Shown in pieces: positions 42,199-50,454 of a stretch of DNA of 64,000 nt. The notes beneath the pieces were generated by a model. The model worked only from the letters and a program-made list of their open reading frames with translations. It was not told the origin of the DNA and made no database searches. The position numbers and the translations under genes are program-made. Position 1 is the first letter of the stretch; every line of letters starts with the position of its first letter. This DNA comes from JAMXLO01 sp963819855. GTDB lineage: Bacteria > Pseudomonadota > Alphaproteobacteria > Acetobacterales > Acetobacteraceae. The stretch covers positions 136,255 through 200,254 of the forward strand of contig CAWFYC010000024.1 of assembly GCA_963819855.1 (NCBI GenBank). The letters run 5' to 3'.

Positions 42199-42666
42199 CT
42201 ATCCGAGCACGGCCTTGCGCCGTTCCAGGCTGTCCGCCGGCCACAGTTCGCGCGAACTGTAATACGCCGCGAACGCCGGCACGCCCTCGGGCAGCGCGAT
42301 CCAGGGCAGCTTCGATCGGGTGTAGATGTGCACGTCCGGCGGCAGCGCCGTCGGATCGTCGAGCGTGCCGACGCGGACAAAACGCAGCTTCGTCAGCCCG
42401 CCGTATTCGCTCCACACCGCGGTGCCGCAGTCGGGACAGCGGAATACGGTGTGCGGCTTGCCGCTGTCAGTCGGCATCGCATAGGGCCGCGGTTCGCCGG
42501 TCAGCACCTCGACCCGATCGGCCTCGATCAGTGCGTTTAGCACGAAGCCGGTACCGGTCTGGCGCTGGCAGTCCCTGCAGTGACAGCAATGCACAAACAT
42601 CGGCTTCGAGCGCATGCGGTAGCGCAGCCGGCCGCAGGCGCAGCCGCCGTCCAGCGTGTCGGTCAT
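42199..42666 (-). CDS. GFA/CENP-V family zinc enzyme
   Basis: 155 residues. The zinc-binding cysteines are CACG near residue 9, CCHCRDCQ near 33 and CPDCG near 99, the signature of the glutathione-dependent formaldehyde-activating (GFA) fold. Family members bind glutathione, but most are of unknown function. Stops 2 bp from the hydrolase end (convergent). Confidence 0.9.
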   Translation of the reverse strand: MTDTLDGGCACGRLRYRMRSKPMFVHCCHCRDCQRQTGTGFVLNALIEADRVEVLTGEPRPYAMPTDSGKPHTVFRCPDCGTAVWSEYGGLTKLRFVRVGTLDDPTALPPDVHIYTRSKLPWIALPEGVPAFAAYYSSRELWPADSLERRKAVLG

Positions 42667-42681
42667 GGGGCCTCCTCACGT

Positions 42682-42710
42682 GTCATTCCCGCGCAGGCGG
42701 GAACCCAGGA
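42682..42710. repeat. Fragment of family-1 repeat (GTCATTCCCGCG element)
   Basis: GTCATTCCCGCGCAGGCGGG followed by AACCCAGG, matching the inner arm of the 1152 and 30409 copies. It abuts the 3' end of the intron reverse transcriptase remnant. A related CCCGCTTACGCGGGAATGTC lies at about 43424, also beside the scar. Confidence 0.7.
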
Positions 42711-42745
42711 AACGTGACACGGAGTTGAGCGGCAGCGAAGCTGTA

Positions 42746-43299
42746 CCCAGGAAGTCGAACCGCTCCGTCCGTGCCGCGCACAGCCGGGTCTTGGTGCGGT
42801 TCAGGCTCAGCCAAGGCGCGTCATCGTGCGATCCGTCACGCCAGCGCCTCTTCCGCGTGACCGCGGCTGAGGATGACGAAGTCATCGGCGTAGGTGATGA
42901 CATGCGCTTTCCAGGCCTCGCTCTGCCGGTCTGGCGCCAGTATTTCAAGAACCGGTTCATGTAGAGGTTGGCGATCAGCGGACGATGACGCCGCCTTGCG
43001 GAACGCCTGTCTGCTGGCCTTTCCCCCCGCCATGCGCTTCCGACCATCTCCGTCGGTCGTTTCGACCGGCGCTCTGAGCCACTGCTTGATCAGCCGCAGC
43101 ATGTCGGGATCGACGATGCGGCGGGCAACGATTGCATCAGTTCATCGTGTGGGATGGTATCGAAATACTTGCTCAGGTCGGCATCGACCACATCGGTGTA
43201 GCCTTGCCGAAGCAGGGTCAACACCGCAGATCGCCTGCCGCGCGCGCTTTGGCCGATAGCCGTGGGCGGCGGGGTCCAGGTAGCCTCGAATATCGGTTC
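42746..43299 (-). pseudogene. Group II intron reverse transcriptase remnant
   Basis: Recognisable pieces of an intron-encoded RT lie in several frames: EPIFEATWTPPPTAIG and RQGYTDVVDADLSKYFDTIPH (5' part), MLRLIKQWLRAPVETT, then PLIANLYMNRFLKYWRQTGR, then AHVITYADDFVILSRGHAEEAL with the catalytic YADD, and finally SLNRTKTRLCAARTERFDFLG. At least three frameshifts plus loss of both ends (no N-terminus, no maturase or endonuclease domain) show it is dead. Both ends run into repeats. Confidence 0.85.
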
Positions 43300-43310
43300 A
43301 GCACAGTTAA

Positions 43311-43395
43311 CACGGAGTTCGCACGGAGTTACACGGATATTGGGCGCTTCGCGCCCAGAAGGCTTTCCTCCGTGTAACTCCGTGCGAACTCCGTG
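43311..43395. repeat. Inverted repeat with 27-bp perfect arms (CACGGAGTT type)
   Basis: The left arm 43311-43337 and right arm 43369-43395 are perfectly complementary, built from CACGGAGTT/CGCACGGAGTT units. The spacer contains its own stem TGGGCGC-TTC-GCGCCCA (43341-43357). Another CACGGAGTT unit follows to 43407. It resembles the ACACGGAGTT-rich intergenic repeats of many genomes; it borders the intron RT remnant. Confidence 0.85.
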
Positions 43396-44314
43396 CAACT
43401 CCGTGTAACCCCTCCCGTATGCCCGCTTACGCGGGAATGTCGTGGATGTGCAACAGCGGTGCGTCAGGCGGCAATTCCAGCGCAGCCAACCGGCCGGACG
43501 CCGAGCGGATCCAGTGGTTTCCGCAAATGGAGCATGTGCTCGCCGCCCCGACAAACCGAGGCCACCTCATGTCCGCGCGCGGACACGCCGCTCATCCGAT
43601 GCTCACCCTGCGCCGGCGGGCACAGATGCAAACTCTTCCCAACCTCCCGCCATCCATCGCCCCCAAAGTGTTCGCCAAACTCTGCGCCAGCCTTGCCCCG
43701 CGCCTGCGGGCGCTCGACCACTCCGAACTGGCCACAGCCGCAACGTGACGCACGGGCATCACCGACACGTGCGAGGCTCGTGGGAATCGCGGCAAGGCAA
43801 GTCACCGGACATAGAGTTGCACCGAGTGCACACAGCGCCGCCGCAAAGCGGCAACCAATGGCTGATCCCGCAGCGTCGCCAGCAAGCAAGATTCAACGCA
43901 AAGGCACGCTGATCAGAAGGGATGCACGCGAAGCCGCCGCCTTCTTTGAGGCAAGGCAGCGGCAGATCGACTACTCAGGGCCATCTGCATGCATCCCTTC
44001 CAATCTGCGTGCCTTTGCGTTGAGTCTTGCTTGCCTTGCTACTTGGCTTCGGCGAGGCCGCGCCGTTGACGGCGTTGCGCGCCGCCCTCACTGGCCGCCG
44101 GCTCAGTCACCATCGGGACGCGTAGGCAAGGCAGTGCCGCACAGGCAGCGAATCGCGCTGGCTATACGTTCGTTTCGACCGCGCTGGCGCTTGCCGGACC
44201 AGCCGTGGTGGCGGCCCTTCGCCGCCTGCGGCTTCGTTCTCCTTTCGACAAGTCTCGATCTTGTAGCGACCCACCCCTTCCGCGCCACGCCGATATCTGC
44301 GAGCGTCGGCCATC
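43396..44314. other. Non-coding scar without a recognisable gene
   Basis: About 0.9 kb. Open frames exist on both strands (for example 43419-43748 plus), but none has a recognisable domain, SD or codon pattern like the neighbours. It holds the CACGGAGTT tail, the CGCAAAGG inverted repeat (43883-44033) and a short upstream region of the dipeptidase gene. It looks like decayed mobile DNA. Confidence 0.6.
43883..44033. repeat. Imperfect inverted repeat, CGCAAAGGCACGC type
   Basis: The left arm starts CAAGCAAGATTCAACGCAAA and runs through GGCACGC to GAAGGGATGCACGC. The right arm, ending at 44033, has the complement with a few mismatches. Arms are about 47 bp around a ~57-bp centre. Similar TCAACGCAAAGGC repeats are known as dispersed intergenic elements. 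Confidence 0.8.
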
Positions 44315-45343
44315 ATGAACGACGCACCCTCCACTGACTCCCTAACGCTGCATCGCGGCCTGCTGACCCTCGATACTCACATCGACATCCCCTGGCCGAC
44401 CGGGCCCGATCCGTTCCTGGACGGCCCGCGCCGGGTCGATCTGCCCAAAATGCAGCGCGGCGGCCTCACTGCCGGCTGCTTCGCCGCCTATGTGCCGCAG
44501 GCCGCCCGCACTCCCGCAAGCGAGGCCGCCGCGTTCGACCGCGCCATCGGCATGTTGCAGGCGATCCGCGCCATGGGCCGCAACGAGAACGGCGTTGCCG
44601 CGCGCGTCGCGGTCACTGCCGATGAGATTGCCGCCGCCAAGCACGACGGCGTGCTGGCGATCGTCCCCGTGGTCGAGAACGGCTTCGCGACAGGCAGCGA
44701 CCTGTCGCGGCTGGCGCAGTTCCGCGCCCTGGGCGCGCGCTATCTGACGCTCACGCACAACGGCCACAACGCGCTGGCGGATTCCTGCAACCCGCGCACC
44801 GACCTGGGCGACGCGCTGACCGAGCATGGCGGCCTCAGCCCGCTCGGCCGCGCCGCGATCGCCGAACTGAACCGGCTCGGCATGCTGATCGATGTCGCCC
44901 ATGTCTCGCGCGACACCATGCTGCAGGCCGCCGCGCTGTCGCGCACACCGGTGGTGTCCACGCATTCCTGCATTCGCGCGCTGTGCGACCATCCACGCAA
45001 CATGGACGATGCGCAGCTCGACGCACTGCGCGACGTGGGCGGCGTGATACAGATCACCGCGGTGGCCGCGTTCCTGAAGCCGGACGCCAAGCCCGACGCG
45101 GTGACCGTCGCCGATTTCGCCGATCACATCGACTACGCGGTGCGACGGATCGGCATCGAGCATGTCGGCATCTCCTCGGATTTTGACGGCGGCGGCGGGT
45201 TTACCGGCTGGCGCGACGCCGGCGAGAGCGCCAACATCACCGCCGAACTGCTGCGTCGCGGCTATGACCGGCAGGAGATCGCCGCGCTGTGGGGCGGCAA
45301 TTTCCTGCGCGTGTTGCGGATTGCCGAGGAAAGGGCGGGGTAA
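44315..45343 (+). CDS. Membrane dipeptidase (peptidase family M19)
   Basis: 342 residues, renal-dipeptidase-like zinc hydrolase. The N-terminal metal motif is DTHIDIPW (His-x-Asp), a bridging Glu lies in VVENGFATG, and later ligands lie in LTHNGHNALADS, DVAHVSRDTM, VVSTHSC and GISSDFDGGGG. No clear signal peptide. Its TAA overlaps the aldo/keto reductase ATG (TAATG). It probably cleaves dipeptides or related compounds. Confidence 0.92.
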   Translation: MNDAPSTDSLTLHRGLLTLDTHIDIPWPTGPDPFLDGPRRVDLPKMQRGGLTAGCFAAYVPQAARTPASEAAAFDRAIGMLQAIRAMGRNENGVAARVAVTADEIAAAKHDGVLAIVPVVENGFATGSDLSRLAQFRALGARYLTLTHNGHNALADSCNPRTDLGDALTEHGGLSPLGRAAIAELNRLGMLIDVAHVSRDTMLQAAALSRTPVVSTHSCIRALCDHPRNMDDAQLDALRDVGGVIQITAVAAFLKPDAKPDAVTVADFADHIDYAVRRIGIEHVGISSDFDGGGGFTGWRDAGESANITAELLRRGYDRQEIAALWGGNFLRVLRIAEERAG

Positions 45344-46179
45344 TGGGCGCCGTTCGGCTGCCTGACGGGACGGAGGTGCCGGCGCTGGGCCAGGGAACCT
45401 GGCACATGGGCGAGAGCGCAAGTGTGGCGAAGGCAGAGGTGGCGGCCCTGAAGCTCGGCATCGAGCTTGGCATGATGCTGATCGACACCGCCGAGATGTA
45501 CGGCAACGGCCGCGCCGAAGAACTGGTGGCCGAGGCCACGCAGGGGCAACGGGACAAACTGTTCATCGTCAGCAAGGTGTATCCGCACAACGCGTCACGG
45601 GCCGGCGTGCCGGCGGCGTGCGAGCGCAGTCTGAAGCGGCTGCGCACCGACCGGATCGACCTCTATCTGCTGCACTGGCGCGGCAGCCATCCGTTGGCCG
45701 AGACGGTGGAGGCGTTCGAGAAGCTGCGCGCTGAGGGCAAGATCCGCTATTGGGGCGTATCGAATTTCGATATCAGCGACATGCAGGCGTTGCTCGGACT
45801 GCCAGGCGGCGATCAGTGCGCCAGCAACCAAGTGCTGTATCATGTCGGGAGCCGCGGCATCGAGTACGAGCTGCTGCCATGGTGCACCGAGCACAAAGTC
45901 CCGTTGATGGCGTACTCGCCGGTGGGGCAGGGCGGCCGGCTGCTTCAGTCGCATGCACTGGCGACGGTGGCGAAACGCCACCAGGCGACGCCGGCGCAGA
46001 TCGCCATCGCCTGGACCATGCGCCACGGCAACGTGATCACCATTCCGAAGGCGAGCACGCCGAGGCACGTGCGCGAGAACGCCGGTGTGGGCGCGATCAC
46101 CCTCACCGATGACGACCTGGCGGTGATCGACGCCGCCCATCCACCGCCGGGGGGCAAGCAGTCGCTCGACATTTCGTAG
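45343..46179 (+). CDS. Aldo/keto reductase
   Basis: 278 residues. NADPH-dependent TIM-barrel oxidoreductase with the tetrad Asp in LIDTAEMYGNGRAEEL (Tyr in the same motif), Lys in FIVSKVYPHNAS and His in YLLHWRG. The C-terminal cofactor motif is VITIPKASTPRHVRENAG. ATG 45343 overlaps the dipeptidase stop. The substrate is unknown. Confidence 0.92.
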   Translation: MGAVRLPDGTEVPALGQGTWHMGESASVAKAEVAALKLGIELGMMLIDTAEMYGNGRAEELVAEATQGQRDKLFIVSKVYPHNASRAGVPAACERSLKRLRTDRIDLYLLHWRGSHPLAETVEAFEKLRAEGKIRYWGVSNFDISDMQALLGLPGGDQCASNQVLYHVGSRGIEYELLPWCTEHKVPLMAYSPVGQGGRLLQSHALATVAKRHQATPAQIAIAWTMRHGNVITIPKASTPRHVRENAGVGAITLTDDDLAVIDAAHPPPGGKQSLDIS

Positions 46180-46230
46180 CGCTGCTATCCTTCACCGCGT
46201 GAGCGAGTCGCGCCCCGCGCCGGTGACGAT

Positions 46231-47868
46231 GTGATCCTGACACTGTTCGCGATCCTCATCGCGGTGCTGGTGCTGCTTGAGGCCGTGGCTGGCTTCGTTC
46301 CGCGCAATGCGGTGGTGGCCGGCACCGTCTGCATCTGCGGCCTGGTCGTCGTGCTGGCCGTGGTGACGCAGGCGAATGGCGCCGGTCCCACGGCGTTCGA
46401 GCTGCCAATCGGGCCACCCGGCGCCGCAGTGCACCTTGCGCTCGACCCGCTGGCCGCGAGTTTCCTGCTGCTGATGTTTCTGCTGGTGCCATGCGCCGAC
46501 ACCGCGCCGCTGCCGCTGGCTGCGATGGCGATCACGGTGCTGGCAGGCGACAGCTTTACGCTGGTGGTGGGCCTGCTGCTGCTGGGCGGCACCACCTTTC
46601 TGCGTGTCACGGCCGCCGCTGCGGTGTGCCTGATCGTGGCGTTCGCTCTGGCGGCTCCGTTGGGCGACTTTGCCGTGATCCGCGCCACACCGCCGGATGG
46701 ATGGCGCGCCGCTGCGGTGCTGTTGCTGGTCCTGGCTGGCGCGGGAGCATTGAGCCGGGTCAGCATGCCGATTGCCGCTTATCTCGTGCTGCGCGTGCTG
46801 TTCGACCTCTGCGGCGAGGGCCAGCCGCTGTGCTGGGGTGTACCGCTGCTGCTGGCGGGCGCTGCGATTGCAACCATCGGAGCACTGCGCGCCGCGCTCT
46901 CGGACACGCTGCACACGGTACTCTTGGCTGCTTCGCTGCCCCTGTTCGGGATGGCGGCGATGGCGCTCGGCGTGGCGCTGTTCGCCCGCCCGGTCGATCT
47001 GCCGTCGGTCGCATCGCAGGCGCTCGATGTGGCGTGGCTGGCGCTGGTTGGCTACATGCTGTGCCGGACGCTGCTGCTGCGCTGCGCGGATGCGGTCGAG
47101 AGCGGCGCCGGCACACGCCGATTCGACCGACTGGGCGGACTGATCCACCGCATGCCGGTCACCGCCGGAACCTGCCTGGTCGGGCTGTTCGCCGTCGCCC
47201 TGCTCCCGCCCGGTCTGGGCTTTGCCGCGTTCTGGCTGCTGTTCCAGTCGCTACTGGCGGCCGCCCGGATCGGCGGTGTTGGTTTGCAGTTGCTGGTCCT
47301 GTGCGTCGCCGTGCTGACCGCGCTGTCGGTTGGCGTGGCCGCGCTGGCTGCGGTGCGCCTGTTCGGTGTGGTGTTTCTGGGTCGTCCGCGCACACCGCGC
47401 ACCGCGGCCGCGGAAGAGGCGCCGCGTCCGGTCCGGTTGGTCCTCTGCGGCCTGGCGGCAATGACTGCGCTGCTCGGTCTGCTGCCTGCACTTGCTCTGC
47501 TGCCGGCGGCGAGATGGACCCACGCGACCGGCGCTTGGTCATTCGCCACCTTGCGGACCGGCGCCGAGACGCCGGGTTATTCTCCTGTTGTGGTTGTCGG
47601 CCTGCTCGCAGTGGCGGGCATCGCCGTGTTGCGTGCAATGCGTCGCTCCGGGCAGCAACAACGTGAGCCGGCATGGTCGGGCGGGTTCGCGGCACCGCCG
47701 CCTTGGCTGCCGTTCGGCGATCCGGCGACCCAGTACGGCCCGGCCTCGTTCGTCGAACCGATGCAACGCGTTCTGGTCTTGCCGCTGCCGACCGCCACGC
47801 TCCGACGCCACCTCGTTCGCTGTCGCGACGCTGCGTTACGGGCCGCATCCGTGCTGGTCGCGCCATGA
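46231..47868 (+). CDS. HyfB/NuoL-like membrane subunit of an Ehr-type complex, reduced and lacking the proton-path residues
   Basis: GTG 46231; 545 residues against about 670 for usual HyfB. Many TM helices; LDPLAASFLLL (about 73-83) and FDRLGGLIHRMPVTAG (about 292-307) anchor the alignment to HyfB. The TM5 motif normally WE(F/L)MSL is VVGLLLLGGTTF (about 113-124). The K-helix motif KAGLVPLHVWLPEAHPAAPS is absent, replaced by ALSRVSMPIAAY. DLKRLLAYxxxEN reads DTLHTVLLAASLPL. GFVSEW reads GFAAFW (Phe 334). The expected Glu/Lys residues are gone though the frame is intact. The stop overlaps the next start (ATGA). Confidence 0.78.
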   Translation: MILTLFAILIAVLVLLEAVAGFVPRNAVVAGTVCICGLVVVLAVVTQANGAGPTAFELPIGPPGAAVHLALDPLAASFLLLMFLLVPCADTAPLPLAAMAITVLAGDSFTLVVGLLLLGGTTFLRVTAAAAVCLIVAFALAAPLGDFAVIRATPPDGWRAAAVLLLVLAGAGALSRVSMPIAAYLVLRVLFDLCGEGQPLCWGVPLLLAGAAIATIGALRAALSDTLHTVLLAASLPLFGMAAMALGVALFARPVDLPSVASQALDVAWLALVGYMLCRTLLLRCADAVESGAGTRRFDRLGGLIHRMPVTAGTCLVGLFAVALLPPGLGFAAFWLLFQSLLAAARIGGVGLQLLVLCVAVLTALSVGVAALAAVRLFGVVFLGRPRTPRTAAAEEAPRPVRLVLCGLAAMTALLGLLPALALLPAARWTHATGAWSFATLRTGAETPGYSPVVVVGLLAVAGIAVLRAMRRSGQQQREPAWSGGFAAPPPWLPFGDPATQYGPASFVEPMQRVLVLPLPTATLRRHLVRCRDAALRAASVLVAP

Positions 47869-48779
47869 CCTTGCTCGCCGGCCTCGTCGCGCAGTTGTTG
47901 CACATCGCCTTGATGGCTGCCGTCGCTCCGACGCTGGTCGGCGTTCTCCGTTGGATCCAGGCGCGGCTGGCCGGCCGCGTGGGTCCGTCCCCATTGCAGC
48001 CATGGCGGGAGCTGATCCGCCTGCTACGCAAGCAGACCGTGCTGGCCGAGGGCGCATCCAGCGTGACCACCTACGCGCCGATGGCCAGTGCCGCGGCCAC
48101 TGCTGTCGTGGCGGGCCTGGTGCCGTCGTTCGCTCTCGGCATGACCTTCGCCCCATTCGCCGATCTGCTGGCGATCGCCGGGCTGCTGACGGCGGCCCGT
48201 TGTTCGCTGGCGCTGGCGGCGATGGACGCCGGCACGGCGCTCGGTGGCGTGGGCGCTAGTCGGGAGATGTTGCTCGCCAGCCTCACGGAGCCGGCGCTGT
48301 TGCTGGTGCTGTTCGCGCTCGCGCTGCTCGCCGGCAGCCTCAACCTCGACCTGATCGCCGCGGCGCAGATGGAGAACGGCGTCGACTGGCGAATCGGCAT
48401 GGCCATCGCACTCGCCGCGACCGTGCTTGTGGCACTGGCGGATACCATGCGCCATCAGGTGCTGGCGTCCGATCTGACCGGCCGCGGCCTTGCGCTGACC
48501 GAGGTCACCGACGCGTTGCGGCTGCTGGTCTGGTTCAACCTGATCGGTGCGATGTTCCTGCCGTTCGGCATGGCGCGGTCCGGCGCCGGGCCGATCGCCT
48601 GGGCGGTCGGCCTCACCGTCTGGCTGGCCAGGACGCTGCTGTTCGCTGCCGTGCTGGCGCTGCTGCACGCGGTGCACGGCCGCATCAACCTGCCGCGCGC
48701 GGCACAGATGCTCGGTGTCGCGGTATTGCTCGGCCTGCTGGCCGCGGTGTTCCTGTTCGCCGACATGGGCACCACATGA
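47865..48779 (+). CDS. HyfC/NuoH-like membrane subunit
   Basis: 304 residues, about 8 TM helices. Strong HyfC signatures: RLAGRVGPSPLQPWRELIRLLRK, ARCSLALAAMDAGTALGGVG and ASREMLLASLTEPAL. Where HyfC has ENARIPVDNP…HEAM in the cytoplasmic E-channel loop, this protein has only DTMRHQVLASDLTGRG from Asp 193, a deletion of roughly 15-20 residues that removes the conserved acidic residues. It starts by ATGA overlap with the hyfB-like gene and overlaps the next gene by 4 bp. Confidence 0.82.
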   Translation: MTLLAGLVAQLLHIALMAAVAPTLVGVLRWIQARLAGRVGPSPLQPWRELIRLLRKQTVLAEGASSVTTYAPMASAAATAVVAGLVPSFALGMTFAPFADLLAIAGLLTAARCSLALAAMDAGTALGGVGASREMLLASLTEPALLLVLFALALLAGSLNLDLIAAAQMENGVDWRIGMAIALAATVLVALADTMRHQVLASDLTGRGLALTEVTDALRLLVWFNLIGAMFLPFGMARSGAGPIAWAVGLTVWLARTLLFAAVLALLHAVHGRINLPRAAQMLGVAVLLGLLAAVFLFADMGTT

Positions 48780-49300
48780 TCGGCGCGGCGAGCGCGGCTG
48801 CTCTGCTGCTGTCGATCGGGCTGCTGTGGGCCCGGCGAATCGACACCGCAACTCAGCTTTGCGCGTTGCAGGCGTTGGCCGCTGCTGTAGCTCTTGGTCA
48901 GGCGGCGCCGACGGTCGCGATTCTGGCCTTCGCCCTCAATGGCGTCGCGCTGCCGCTGGCGATAGGTCGCCTGCACGGCGATACGATGCTGAAAGCGCGC
49001 GGCGGCGCCATCCTGTCCTGGGCAGCGGCACTGGCGTTGATCGCCCTGACCGGGATGGCCTTCGCGAGGGTCAGGACCGACGGATTGATCGCGGCCGGTG
49101 TGTCGGTGGCATTGCTCGGCCTGCTGCTGATCGCTGTGCGCGCGCACCCGCTTGCGCCTGCGCTCGGTTTGCTGTCGTCGCAGAACGGTCTGGTCATGCT
49201 GGCGGGCGCCCAGTCCGAACTGCCGCTGCCGACGGCATTGGCGGTCGCCCTGCCACTGGTTCCCGTCCTGGTTCTCGCCGAACGCTGGCAGCGCCGGTGA
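48776..49300 (+). CDS. HyfE/NuoK-like membrane subunit
   Basis: 174 residues, about 5-6 TM helices. The HyfE-type helix usually reads LSxENG; here it is LLSSQNGLVML with Gln 136 in place of the buried Glu. It overlaps the hyfC-like stop (ATGA) and the hyfF-like start (GTGA). No extra domains. Confidence 0.8.
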   Translation: MIGAASAAALLLSIGLLWARRIDTATQLCALQALAAAVALGQAAPTVAILAFALNGVALPLAIGRLHGDTMLKARGGAILSWAAALALIALTGMAFARVRTDGLIAAGVSVALLGLLLIAVRAHPLAPALGLLSSQNGLVMLAGAQSELPLPTALAVALPLVPVLVLAERWQRR

Positions 49301-50454
49301 GCAGCACGATCCCGATCATGGTGGCGTCGCTGCCACTGGTCTCGGCGGCGGTGCTGGCCACGGTCGCATCCTGGCGCATCGCCGTGTGGATCAATGCCGG
49401 GTCCGCCAGCCTGCAGTTTGTCATGGCGTGCCTGCTGGTGTGGCACTCCAGCACGGCAGCGACCCAACTGGTCATGCTCACCGCCTTCGTGGCGATAACG
49501 ACGAGCTGGTTCGGTTACCGCGACATCGCTGCGTCGCTTGCCGCGCGGACGCTGACCAGGAGACGAGCACGCCGCTATCATGTCGGCTTCCAGATGCTGA
49601 TTGGCGCCATGCAGGCAGCGGTGCTGGCCGACAGCCTGACGCTGACCTGGTTCGCTCTTGTCATTGCAGTCGCCGCAGCAGCCGCGATCACGGGAGCCGC
49701 ACGCGGTGCGGCCGCTGCCACGGCGATGTCGCGCCTCGTTCTGCATTGCGCGATCGGGCTGGTGCTGGCGCTGCTTGGCACATTGCTGCTCGAGCCGGCG
49801 CCGGTTCCGGCGGGAGTTTTTCTGCTGCTTGGCTACGGCACCTTGGCCGGACTGGTGCCGCTGCGGTCGTGGCTGGTGAACGCTGCTGCGGAGGGCGTGG
49901 CGCCTGGGGCCATCATCGTCATGCTGCTGGCCAATGTGCCGTTGCTGCTGTTCATGCGGCTGCCCATCGCGCCGGAGCTGCTGATCGCATTCGGCCTTGC
50001 ATCGATGCTGATTTGCGCCCTCGCGAGGCTCGACCGTCGCCGCACCGTGGTACTCGCCGGCATGGCGCAACTTGGCATGGTGATATTCGCCATCGGCATC
50101 GGGGCAAGACAGGTCGCGTGGCTGCACATGACGTTGCTCACCCTGGCACGATCGGCGGTGCTGCAATCGCACGGCGACGATGTGATCGCCTGGCTGGCGC
50201 TGGCGCTGCTGCCGCTCTACGCGCTGTATTTGCTCGCGGTCCCGACGGTCGCCGTTGCCCCCTGGCTGTTGGTGCCGCTCGGAGCGGGGGTGCTGCTTGC
50301 GACGTGGGCGCTGATCGAGCGCCGTCCGGCGGGTGTGCCGGCTGACTGGGTCGCGGTGACGCCGGTCTGGTTGCAGCTTGTGCTCGTCGCACTGTTGGCG
50401 TTCGCGATGCCTGCACCGGTGGTCGCTTGGCTCCGCACGGTGGCCGCCGAATGA
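49297..50454 (+). CDS. HyfF/NuoN-like membrane subunit lacking the TM7 lysine
   Basis: GTG 49297 overlaps the hyfE-like stop; 385 residues, shorter than usual HyfF (about 480-520). LLLGYGTLAGLVPLRSWLVNAAAEG (around 178-200) aligns with the family GYGTKAGLAPLHTWLPDAHSEAP: Lys becomes Leu 183, His becomes Arg and Asp becomes Asn. The TM5-type Glu of WVALE is Val 122 (WFALV). The later SSxEHMG motif reads MAQLG. Ends by ATGA overlap with the large-subunit gene. The longer frame from 48547 overlaps the preceding genes and is rejected. Confidence 0.8.
   Translation: MSSTIPIMVASLPLVSAAVLATVASWRIAVWINAGSASLQFVMACLLVWHSSTAATQLVMLTAFVAITTSWFGYRDIAASLAARTLTRRRARRYHVGFQMLIGAMQAAVLADSLTLTWFALVIAVAAAAAITGAARGAAAATAMSRLVLHCAIGLVLALLGTLLLEPAPVPAGVFLLLGYGTLAGLVPLRSWLVNAAAEGVAPGAIIVMLLANVPLLLFMRLPIAPELLIAFGLASMLICALARLDRRRTVVLAGMAQLGMVIFAIGIGARQVAWLHMTLLTLARSAVLQSHGDDVIAWLALALLPLYALYLLAVPTVAVAPWLLVPLGAGVLLATWALIERRPAGVPADWVAVTPVWLQLVLVALLAFAMPAPVVAWLRTVAAE

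Noticed and set aside
43419..43748. A 109-codon plus-strand frame in the scar region
   Set aside because: No recognised domain or SD; begins within a repeat fragment (AYAGMS reading of the CCCGCTTACGCGGG arm).
48547..49296. Long N-terminal extension of the HyfF-like gene
   Set aside because: It overlaps the hyfC- and hyfE-like genes in another frame; Arg/Ala/Gly-rich reading without homology, while GTG 49297 fits the GTGA junction.
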